Positions 42,001 through 54,000 of a stretch of 64,000 nucleotides of DNA are shown piece after piece. Numbering within the stretch: position 1 is the first letter of the stretch; the number at the start of each line of letters is the position of its first letter. Origin of the DNA: an uncultured Akkermansia sp. (GTDB lineage: Bacteria > Verrucomicrobiota > Verrucomicrobiia > Verrucomicrobiales > Akkermansiaceae); the NCBI GenBank assembly GCA_947626545.1, contig CANQSS010000001.1, positions 1-64,000 of the forward strand, given 5' to 3'. The position numbers and the translations under genes were made by a program. The notes under the pieces are model-generated. The model did not search any database. It worked only from the letters and a program-made list of their open reading frames with translations, and had not been told where the DNA came from.

Positions 42001-45000
42001 GGACGTCGTGCCCGTTCCATCACCCAGCACCAAATTCGCCCCACTCGACACCCCCACGGTCTTGCCGCTCAGGTTGATCGTGGTGCTGTCCGCGTCTACG
42101 TTCGCCTTCGTCAGCGTCAGAGTGCCCTTCGTTACCGTCAACGCACTGCCCGTGAAGTCACCCGTCAACTTGAAGGCATCCGTATTCTCAGCTCCTCCAC
42201 CCTCACTTGCGGTTCCCGTGTACGTGAAGTTCACGCCAATGCCCCCAGCGAAGTCTCCTTCACCTGTCGTACCGGTGTATGCCAACGCCAACGTGCTGCT
42301 GTTCGTGGCTCCTTCCGCATTCTTAATGCTGCCCGTGCCGTCCAGATCAGTCACATTCAAGGTCGTGGCGCTACCCATCGCACCCAAAGTCAGTTCATGA
42401 CTCGTACCAAGATCCAAGGCGCCGACACTACCCGTCGTCCCGCTGAAGGTAAAGTTCCCGCCAAGGGTCAGTCCGCCCAATCCCAGCTCGCCGGAGTACG
42501 TACCGCCGTTCACCGTGAGAGTCCCCATGGAGCTCACCTTGCCGCCCTCGCCACCCAATGTCTTCAACACGCTCTCACCCGCGAGGGTCAGCGTGCCGTT
42601 ATTCACCGTGGCAGAGGAAGTCCCCGTGGTCGCGCTCGTGATGGTCAACGAGCCGCCCGCACTGTTCATCGTCAGGCTGCTGCCCGAGAATGTTCCCACC
42701 GTGAAATTCTGACTACTCGTACCATTATAGACCAAGTCCGTGCTGATTGTGCCCGTGAAGCTGCCCTCTTGCGTGGTGTCAGCATATTTCAGCGTCAGCG
42801 TGCTCTTCGTGGCGCTGGCGCTATCTGTCGCTCCTTCCTCAATCTTGCCCGAACCCGTCAGGTTACCTACCTCCAGGCTCGCCTTTGTCGATCCCTCACC
42901 CAGCGTCAGAGTGTAACTATCCACCGCCAGCGTGCCGATCTTGTTGCTATCGCCTGTCACCGAGGCAGCATGACCCAAAGTCAGGGTACCAGCACCACTC
43001 AACCCCGTCACGGTCGCCGTCGCCGTGGTCTCACCACCCAGCGTCAGGTTGGCCGTCGCATCAGTAATGCTGGCCTTGCTCAGCGTGACACTCACACCCG
43101 TGAATTTTTGTGCCACCGAACTACCACTCAACGTGACGTCCAGATTGTTCACTGTGCCATCGAAGTCGCCGTCCGCGCCCGTGATCGTCACCTTGCCGCT
43201 CAGAGTTCCAGCCACACTGCCCGGCTCCGTCGCGTCACCGTTGATGCCAGCCACAGACAGCGCCCCAGTGTCATTACCAAGCTTCACGGTAGCTCCATCC
43301 AGCACCGTCAGCGTGCCCGTCAGCGCATTGTTGGAGTCGCCGCCGTCCAGCGTCACATACCCACCTGCCTTCAGATTGCCATCATTCGTGCCTGTCAGAT
43401 GCAGCTTAAGCATGTTGTCCTCCGATTCGCCGGAGCCGGTCACGGTATTCGTTCCACTCACAACCGACGCGACCGTCAAATTCGCCTCGCCCTTCGCCGT
43501 CAGCGCACCCCCACTCAGCGTAATCGTACCGCTGTAGGAAGATCCATCTTCACTCGTTGCCTTCAGCTCATCTGTGATGCTCATCGAACCCGTCAGCGTC
43601 AAGTCACCCTCACCGGTCAAACTGCCCACGCTCGTCTCCACGCCAAAGGTCGTCATGCTACCATCCTCGCTCAACTTCAGAGCACCCGTCACCGCCAGGC
43701 TGTCAGAAGTTTCATTGCCCTCGGTGTAGGCGTCGAACGTGTACCCACCCTTGCTCACCGTCATGCTCGCTACGGAGATGGTACCTTCCACACTTACGGT
43801 ACCGGCGCCAGTACCTTCGTCGATTCCTGCACCGTTGAACTCAACATCTTTGCCCGCAATGAAGTTCGTGGCAGCATTGTTCTGACTGCCTTTGATTATC
43901 CAATCCTTCTCACTGGCATCTGTCTGATTCTCTTGGTCCCAAATTTTATCCTGGTTCCCCCAGACTAGAGCATTTTCAGTCAGATCAAGGTAGGTCAGCC
44001 TACCCGTGTCATCCAAGTACAGCTCCCAACCATCCTTGATACCGCCTTCAACATTGCTAACGTCGAGTCCGATCTTCTCGTTCCAGCTCGCATCGGATTC
44101 TTTCAAAGCGCTCAAACCATCGAACAACTGCCACCCACCTTTCACTCCGTCCCCTTCCGTCTCCCCTGCAGTCTCCAAGAGAGACAAGATGCTACTCGTG
44201 AGTTTCAGCGTGAGCATCTTCGAATCATTCTGCAGACCACTGATGCCGCTCAGCGTCACCTTCGTGCTGTCCAGACTGCTCATCGAATCTGCGAATGCCA
44301 AGGTGGTCGCCGCCTGCAAGTTCAGAGTGCCGAAGTTAAACCCATGGTCACCCAGCTTCAAGGTACCGCCATTCAGCGTCAGCCCGGTCAAGCCTGCACC
44401 GCTTCCGCCCAGCTTCTGGTCTTCGATCTCGGCTCCCTGGCTGCTCAACTCGAGGCTGCCCGTGCCACTCAAAGAGCTGATTACGTCTTGTTTCGTCGTG
44501 TCAGCCAGTTTCAACGTACCTGCCTGCAAATCCACGGTGGCATCACTCAACGCCTTGCTCAGCGTGAGAGACTTCCCTTCAGCCGACGTGTTCACCGTCA
44601 CCTTCTTACCCGTGTAATTGCTCAACTTGGCATCGTCTGTGCCCTCAAACAGCAGAGCACTCTCAACCTTCCCGGTGTAATCACCAATCTTAGCAATATT
44701 CGTCAGCTTCAGCGTGCCGCCCGTGATGGTGCCTGCGCTTTCCGCTCCAAATGCCGTCACTGCCATCGTGGCGTCGTCACCTTCCTTGTTCAGTTTCAGC
44801 GTGGCGTTGCTCTTCACCGTCAAGGTACCCACCGTGCCGTCCGCCAAGACGTGCTCACCCGTGCCGCCCACGGTCAAACCGCTCAACATCAGCGTCCCCG
44901 TGTACTCACTACCGCCATTACCCGCCAACTCCAGAGACGCGTCCTCATTGGAGAGAGCACCGTCGCCCTTCAACGAACCTATCGTCAGTGTGTCACTCCA

Positions 45001-48000
45001 AGCCAACGTACCACTGGTCATGGTCACAGCGGTTCCGCTCATCGTGAGAGCGCTACCGGACAGGGTCAGCGTACCACCGTTTGCTCCGATGATGAGGCTG
45101 CCGCCCGAGAATGTGCCGGAGAGCCCGAAGCTGCCGCTGCCCTTGTACTCCGTATTGACACCGATCGTGCCGCCGAACGCGCCATCTTCCGTCTTGCCGA
45201 AATCAATCGTGAGCGTGCTGCCCGCGTTGCCGCCCGTGATTTCTCCTCCGGCCTCGCTGCTCGTCAAATCATGCACGGTCAAGTTCGCCGCTGTCGATAC
45301 CTCACCCAGCGTCAGAGTCTTGCCCGCCACATCCAACTTGCCGATCTCGTTGGATTCGCCCGTCACCGTGACACCGCTGCCCAAGGTCAGGGTACCATCA
45401 CCACCCAGCTCCGTCACTTTCGCCGTCTTCGTGCCTGCTCCGCCCAGCGTCAAGTTGGCCGTCGCATCAGTAATGTTAGCACTGCTCAGCGTTACATTCG
45501 CACCCGTGAATTTTTGTGCCGCCGAATTACCACTCAACGTGACGTCCAGATCGCTCACTGTGCCATCGAAGCCACCGGTCGAGCCCGTGATCGTCACCTT
45601 GCCGCTCAGAGTTTCAGCTTCAATCCCAGGCACCGATGCCCCATCCCCGTTGATGCCACCCACAGACAACGCATTCGTGTCATTACCGAGCGTCACATGC
45701 GCTCCATCCAGCACCGTCAGCGTGCCGCCCAGCGCTGCACTCCTCAGCGCGTCCAGCGTCACATACCCACCTGCCTTCAGATTGCCATCATTCGTGTCTG
45801 TCAGGTGCAGTTTAAGCATCTCTCCGTCCGATGAGCCGGAGCCAGTCACGGTACCTGTTCCAGTCGAAACCGTCAAATTCGCCTCACCCTTGGCCGTCAG
45901 CGCACCCCCACTCAGCGTAATCGTGCCAGAGTAGTCAGTGCTATCCTCACTCGATGTCTTCAGCGCATCCGTCACCGTCAAGCTGCCGCCCGTCGACAGC
46001 GTCAGGGCGCCGGAGCCGGTCAGCTTGCCCGCTTCTGTCGTCACTGCGAGGGTCGTCGTGCCATCACTGCTCAACGCCAACTCCGTCACCGTCAGCTTGT
46101 CCGAAGTTTCACCTCCAGCATGGGCACTGAACGTGTACCCACCCTTGCTTACTGTCATCTTGCCTGCCGTGATTGCACCATCCACCTCCACGGTACCGGT
46201 ACTCGTTTCCTCATCAAGTCCGTTGCCATTGAACACCACACCTCTGTCCTTGATGAAGTTCGTGGGAGCCTTGCGGTCGCCGATGAGCCAGTCTTTGTCA
46301 GCGTCTGATCCATCTGTTTCCTGATTCCAAACCTTATCATTCTCCAACCCTCTCCACGTCAAATCACCATCTACCGCCGCGTAATACAGCTTACCCGTGT
46401 CATCTAAGTACAGCTCCCAGCCGTCAGCGAGGCTTACACCATCGTGATCCAGCTTGACCTTCTCCGCCCAATTTTCACCAAGGCTTGCTCCATCTGCTGC
46501 AGCGAACAGCTGATACTCACCGCCGTTCGTGCTGTCGTGCGTTGTGAACGCCTTCAAGATGTCCGACGTGATCTTCAGCGTGAGCTCTTCGCCAGTGGAC
46601 AAGCCCTCAATGGCTTTGCTCAGCACCACCTTCGTTCCTTCCAACGTCTTGTGCTCATCCTCTCCTGCAGTCAACGCAAAGTCGAGAACCGCTCCCGCCG
46701 AAACCGTCAACGTACCGAAGTCGTAAGTCCCTTCCTTCAGTTCCAGCTCACTGCCCAGCGTCAAGCTGCTCAGTTTAGTGCTGTCCGCCATCTTATCAAT
46801 GGTCGTCTTTTCTGTACCTGTCAACTTCAGACTGCCCGCCGCCGCCGAGCTGCCGCCCGCGGTCAGCGTCGTGATATGTCCACCCTTCTCGAGAGTCAGG
46901 ACACCAGTGCTGTCTTTCACATCGAGCGTGTTCCCTGCAGTGCTACCGAAAGCCTCCTTCAGCGTGACAGCCCCACTGCCCGTGTAAACCAAGTTCGCAT
47001 CGATGGTAGCCGTCACGTTGCCCAGCTGCGTGTCGCCATTTGCCAAGGTCAGCGTACCACTGCCCGTGCCAGTTACCTTGCCTTCTCCCGTCAGACCCTT
47101 CACCGTCAGCTTGCCACCCTCCCCCAAATTCAAGGTATCCGTCTCCGACGACAGAGACAGTGTATCCACTACGTTCCCCTCTCCTGCTCCACTGAACGTG
47201 AAGCCGCTTCCACTTACCGCCAGCATCCCCGCCGTCAGCTTGCCGCTGTACGTACCACCCTTCACCGTCAACGTGTGACCCGTGGCGTTCACCGTCGTAC
47301 CACTAGCATCCTCCCCGTCGGTCAAAGACCCCACCGTGGTATCCGCACCTAGCGTCAACTTGCCGCTGCCACTCATCGTCACCGTGCCACTCATCGTCAC
47401 CGTGCCATTCACCGTCTTCTCCTCGCTTCCACCGGTCAGCTCCAACTCACCGTCGCTCACGGTCACATTCTCGCCGGTAAACTCACCCGAAATCGTCTGC
47501 TTGCTACGCCCCTGCTTCACGAGGGAAAGCTTCTGATCTGCACCGCCGAAGGTAGCATTAACCTTGTGATCCTTCTTACTATCGTTCAAAGTGAGAGTGG
47601 CCTCCGTTGTCGCTCCCAATCCGGACTTGACGATGCTTGTTCCCACAGTGCCGTCCAAGCCGGCAAGTGTGTAACTGGTATTAACCTTTCCTATCACCAA
47701 GGTGCCACCTGAAAGAGTTACGGTTGACTCGCTCAGTTTGTCATCCTCACTAGCACTCGAATTAAGGCAAAGGGAACCTTCCTTCACATCAAAGTCTACT
47801 CCATCCACAATCGCCCCATTGCAAAGTTCCCAAATCCCAGTCCCTTTTTTCGTGAAGACGAATCGCTGACCACTCATCGAAGATGCCGTCAATTTGCCAG
47901 CAAACCAGACTCCCTCCGAGTCACTCTCAGCATTAGTATTACTCAACGTGGCGTCCCCCGTCAAGGTGATGTCCCATTTGAAATCACCGCGCCCTGAAAG

Positions 48001-51000
48001 AGTCACAGCTGCACCTTTTGTACCTCCTGAGCCTTCCACTAAAAGCGTGTTTCCTTCTCCTTCCTCTGTTGAGAACAGGCCGTTCGGAGTAGTAATACTG
48101 CTGCCGGAAGTAACAGCGAGCTCATTAATGTTCTGCAATCGGTCACTGAGTTTCGCTTCCTTGAACTCTATGTGCGTGCCGCTTATTAGTTTGGCATGAG
48201 AAATGTTTTCTTGCCCTCCTGCAGCCGGAGCGGCGAACAGATAGCCGAACCAGTTATTCCACTCTGCGTCTACCTCCTTGTTGAAATCGAACTCCAATGT
48301 GCCCTTGCCACTGATGGCTGTCCCATAACCATTATCACCTTTCCCCCACTCCTCATCAGTTGTGATCCTCACCGTGCCACCGTCTTCCACCTTCACAGCA
48401 CCGAGTTTCTTCATGCCCGTGGTCGATATAATCAGGGTGCCGTTTTGGATCGGCTCCTCCGCACTGCCCACGGTGATGCCGTTCGTCGTCGTCACCGCAT
48501 CCGTGCCAGACAGCGTCAAGCTTCCGGTCACAGTAGCTGTACCCTCCACGGTCAGCTTGGTCCGCACATCCGCCGTACCCGCAACGGAGAGATTGTCGCC
48601 CACGGTCAGCGAATCACCGCCTGAGAAAGCGAATTCACCGCTCTCCACGGTCATATTACCGGTCTCAATCGCGCCGGTCAGCGTCACGGTCTTCAGGGTC
48701 GTATCACCCCCGGAGGAATCCTTGAACGTGACCGAATCCCCATTGTAGAAATTATCTGTCGATTCAGTCCAATTCTCGCACCCCTCGCTCCATGCGAATG
48801 CGTTGTCCGAATCATCCTTGCCATCCCAGACCAACTCCGCCGCAGAGAGCGTCATGCTCAGTAGACCTTGTTCATCGAGCGAGTAGGTCCATTCGCGGGA
48901 ACCGATGGCAACCGCCTTGAAATCGAACTTCTCTGCGAAATTCATCGGATTGTCTATGCTACTGTCCGCTTCAAAGAGCTGGTAGGTGTACACGAGTCCA
49001 TCGAGAGGAAGCTGCTTGATTTCTTCACTGGACAGGTTTATCGCCAGTTTCTTACCATCGCCAAATTCGCTAAACGCGCTGGCAACCGTACCGCTCGCGA
49101 ACTGCACACCGCTGACGCCCTCATCGCTCATCCCGATATGCAACGTCAGCGCTCCAGTGCCGCCGTCTCCCACAGTGATGCTGCTCACATCCAGCACGCC
49201 GCTGTGCAACTCCAGCGTATTGTTCAGCGTCAGAGCGCCCAGTTTACCGCTCACCTCACCTTCCACCTTCAACGGGCCGGTCACGGTCAGGGCACCTCCG
49301 CTTGTTGTCAAGCCACCAGCCAAGGAAGCAACCTTACCTTCGCCCAAGCTCAGCTTACCGCCACCCAAAGTCACCGCTCCTGTGAGCTCCTGGCCGCCGG
49401 ACAGCGTCAGCGCGCCGTCGCTCACGGTCACCCCCACGCCGGTGAACTTCTGCGTGAGTTCCTGCTCGCCAGCCTGCATGTCGAGGCTGAACTTGCTTTC
49501 TTGGATGGTACCCTCGTACTTAGTAGGCCCTGACACGTCCGCTTTCGAATCTTTGAAGGTAATGGTGCCGCCTTCCGTATCCCCCGTGACCCTAATGGAA
49601 CTGCCATTCCCACCTGCCAGCGAACCAACATAAAAGTTTTTGGACACATTGACACTGCCCTCAATCGTGAGAGCGCCTGTGTAAGTACTCTCTGTACCCA
49701 GACCAAGGTTTTTCACCTTCACGGAACCCGTACCGGTAAGGCGACTCAAGGTACCACCTTCCATGCTCAACTCTCCATCCACCTTCGCGCCCATCACGCT
49801 ATGGGTAACGCCCACTCCTCCGGTCAATGTCAGAACACCACCCGCGTTTACGGTCAACCCATTCGCACCGATTGCGCTGTTGAGGTTCACTTTACCGCTC
49901 AGCGTATGCGTCCCACCGCTCACCGTGAGGCCCTTCAGAGTCAAAGCGCCGCTGTACGCCTCTCCGCTATCCGCGCTATCCACCACGCCCGTCAGGGTCA
50001 TGGTGTTTTCCGTATCCTTGCTGACGATATCTTGACCACCCTTCAGCGCGCCAACACTCAGGTCGCCCGTCCATGTGAGCGTGCCGTTCGTGTAATCCAG
50101 CGTCCCCGTGATTGCGTTGCCCGTGCCTTCAAACGCGAGTGTAGCACCACTAGCCAGCGCGACATCGCCGGACACCGTGTTGCTTGTCTTACCCTTCAAC
50201 GTCAAATGACCCTTCAGATTATCTGCGGTGATGTTGTCCACCGTTACCCCTCCCGTGGTAGAGCCATTGCCCAACTCAAGAGCTCCCGACTCCACCTTCA
50301 CCGTCTTACCGCTCAAATTGAGATTACTGTCCTGCGTCAACTTCAACGTACCACCATTCACCGTCAGCGTTTCACCACTGAACTCCCCGCTCAGCGTGTA
50401 TTCAGTCCCCGAACCCACATACGTGAACCCACTGCTGATAGCACCACCGAACTCGCCACCACCAACAGCATCGTTCAGCGTCACCGTCCCCGTACCTTCA
50501 ATCGTACCCGAACCACTCAACCCCGACAAGGTGATATCATCACCCGCCGTCAGCACCGCACTACTCCTCACCTCCGCGGATGTAATGTTGACACTGCTCC
50601 CCGAGAATCCCTGCTTCGCGCCCTCCTCCAACGTAAGCGTCAAACCGCTCACCGTCCCCTTGAAGTCGCTACTGTCAGCACCCGTGACCACAATCGTTCC
50701 CCCCAACGTCGTACCATCAGCACCACTCACCCCAGCCACGGTCAGCTTCTTATCTGAATTGCCGGAGAGATTAGCATTTGATGTCAGCTCCACCGAATCG
50801 GCTGTACCGTCCAGGTTATAGCTCCCTCCGGAAAGGGTCAACTTGCCTACTGAATCTTCCTCTCCCGGGGCTGTCGCAACCGTTGCCCAAAGCTCTGTTT
50901 TCTCTCCCGTCAAACTGACAGTACTATCTTGGCTGCCTATCACCAAATCCACATTAGTGCCCGTGCTCCCGAAGGTGAGCCCACCACCGTTCAAAATGAA

Positions 51001-54000
51001 CTTACCATAGTACTGGGAAGTCGAGCCGGACAACGTGAGGGAGCCATTCTCACCAACTGTGATGGAAGCGTCAGAGCCTTCGGCGCTGCTAAGACTTCCT
51101 CCCACCGTCGTCGTATTGGCGAAGGTCAGTTTGGAGCCACTTTCCCCCAAATTCAATGTACCACTGATGGTCAACCCACCTTCCTTGAACGTATAATTGC
51201 CGCTTTGAATAGTCACGTTCTTGGCATTGATGTCATCCGTTTTACTAACAGTTACCTCGATATTGCCCGTGCCCTTCAAAATGACATTCGACTCGTCGGT
51301 GAAGAGTGTCTTCTCATACCCCACTCCTTCATACCCCTCCACATACCAATTGGAGTCGCTTTCGTTCCAATTAAAGTTAGCGTTCCCATCCCAGACCAGC
51401 GTGTCACCAATACGTGAGAAATCGATGCTGCCGTCACTCTGCAGCTCTGCTTTCCAGATGCTCTTTTCCCCCAAATCGATCTTGATGTTGTTCAGGACAC
51501 CTTGGCCTATTTCCAGTTCACCTTCCCCGCTAAGGGCGAACAGATTGTATGGTGTCTCACTCTCCAACAAGTTCGACACATCCACGTCCAAACTAATGGT
51601 CAGCTGCCCCGTACTGCTCAGCCCATCAGCGCTGGCGATTTTGATCGCGGCGGCCTCTTTATTGAACTTGATCTGCAAAGAAGCCTCCGGACCCCAACTG
51701 AAACCACCTTCCCCGATCGACAACTTATGCCCACCGAGCTCTAGGCTGCCGCCATTTCCGAGAGACAGGGAATTAAGATTAACGTTGCTGGACAGCGCCG
51801 AGGCTTTCAAAGTGCCGTTGACAATCAGGGAGCCATCACTCAGAGCATTCGTCTCTTCCGCTTCTAATGTCACAGTCGCACCATTCCCGATTTCCAACGC
51901 ACCGCCAGACAGGGTTAATGCGCCTCCTAGCTCAACATCTCCCGAACCGCCGAGCACCAGCTTGCCTCCGCTGACAGTGATACCATCCTTGCCATAAGTA
52001 CCGGTGAGTCGGAGCTCGCCAGTACCTTCCACTGAGATGCTGCCTGCAATATCGCCGGAGATCGTCTGATTGCCTGCACCGATCTTTTTGATGTTCGCGT
52101 TCACATTGCCCGCGTAACTCGCAGCCGTGCTGCCGGTGGAGCCGTTCAGAAACAGCGTCACAGCCGACACCACTCCGTCTGCAGTCCCAATACTCGTACC
52201 CGTAACCGCACCTTGTAATGCACCGATTGTGCTGTCCCCACCCAGCTTCACGCTGCCGCCTTCTTGGATGTCGATGGTGCCACTCCCAAAATCATTTACT
52301 GTGGTTACCGTGATTTCGCCACCCACCGTGAGCGTACTAGCCCCCCCATCACCACCACCGGTCAGGGTTGTAATGCTGCCAGCTCTGTTCACGGCAAGCG
52401 TACCGCCGGTGATGGTGACATCGTTCAGCTCCAAACTGTCACTGCTTGTTGTTGCAGTTTCAGAGAGCGTCAGTGTGCCTTCCTCAACTTTAATGGTGTT
52501 GCCCACCTGACCGGAGAGCGTCTGCTTATAAGCGCTACCTAGACCGTGGAAGGTGAATGCCCCAGAGATATCGCCGCCGAATTCAGCCCCTTCCCCTGTA
52601 CTACCGATCAGAATCAAGCCGGCATCGTCCCCCTGCACGTCAATTGTGCCTTGATCACCGCTGAGAACGACGTAGAGAGTGCCGGAGTTGATGTTGACTG
52701 TTCCACCATCCCCGGTGAATTCCAGCGTCTTCAGGTAGATGTTGTCTACGGGACGGGGTGCTCCTTCATCGGCGTCTTGCACAGCCAGGTCAACGGTGCC
52801 GCCATCAAGCTGAACAGTACCGTACATCGTGGTTTTTTGTTGCGGTATCCCTTGTATAATACCGGTTTCGGTCGCTTTCTGCGCAGTGAGTTCCAGCTTG
52901 CCCTCTGTATCCACCTTGAAAATCGTGGTCGAAGCCGCCGTCCCTTGGAAGTCGACAGTTTGTTTTCCACCCACCTCCAAGGTGATGTTTCCCATCAACT
53001 CAGATGTGAAGGTCTTGGTGGAGGATTCTTCCTCCAGCCCAGTCCCGGCACTCGCGAATTTCAAAATCGCCCCCGTTTCTGTACCCTCGAACTTACCACC
53101 CGCACCCGTGATGCTTCCTCCCACTTCCAGAACTGCGTTCTTACCCAACGTGACTGTGCCACCATTCCCCACGAACAGAACGTTCCCCGACACCCTGTTT
53201 TTGTCTCCATTTAACACGAGGTTACCCCCACCCACATTATCACCGAGGGTGAGCGAAGAGGCGTACATCCCCGTCTTTCCAATCGTTAACATAGCTCCGC
53301 CAACAAGCTGGACGGCGCCATTGTTTTCAACCTCTCCCTCAAAAGCAGAACCAAATCCCTCGATCGTCTGACCAATGTACCCGACCTTCAGATTCACATT
53401 TGTTCCAATGGTACCACCCCAATCATACCCACCATTCGCACCATCATCTAACGTAAGCGAGATCTTTTCAGTAGCTGTAATCGTCCCTTGGGTGGAGGTT
53501 TCCTCGCCGCTCTTCGATCCCAATCCGGCGAGGACATAATTCTTCACCCCACCATCAGTCCCACCAAATTCAACAGTGCCTCCTTCGATATCCAGAACGA
53601 CACGACCCACCTCGTACCCGATTCCACCGAATTCTTCTTCTTCGAAGGGCAAACCACCCTTCATCGCGAGTGTAAGTTTACCCTCACCAGACTTGGTCAC
53701 CGTGATCGCTTGTTGCGCCGAGGTTTCAACCTTTACGTCCCCTGACAACGTGATGTTGCCGGCGCCGGCGAAAGTGAACCCATCTACCAACTTCAAGGTC
53801 GTTGTGTTAGAGGTGCCCCCCAAGATGAATTGAGCACTCTGACCCTCAGCGTTCAGGCCGGAGAATTTTTCCAGGGTGCCGTCCAGGGTCATCGTGCCCG
53901 TGCCGCCGAGCTTGAGCTTGCGAGTGGTTGTCTCATCGGCAGAGCTCACGCCTGTGATGGTAGCGCTACCACCATCCTTCACATTCACTGTGGATTCAGG

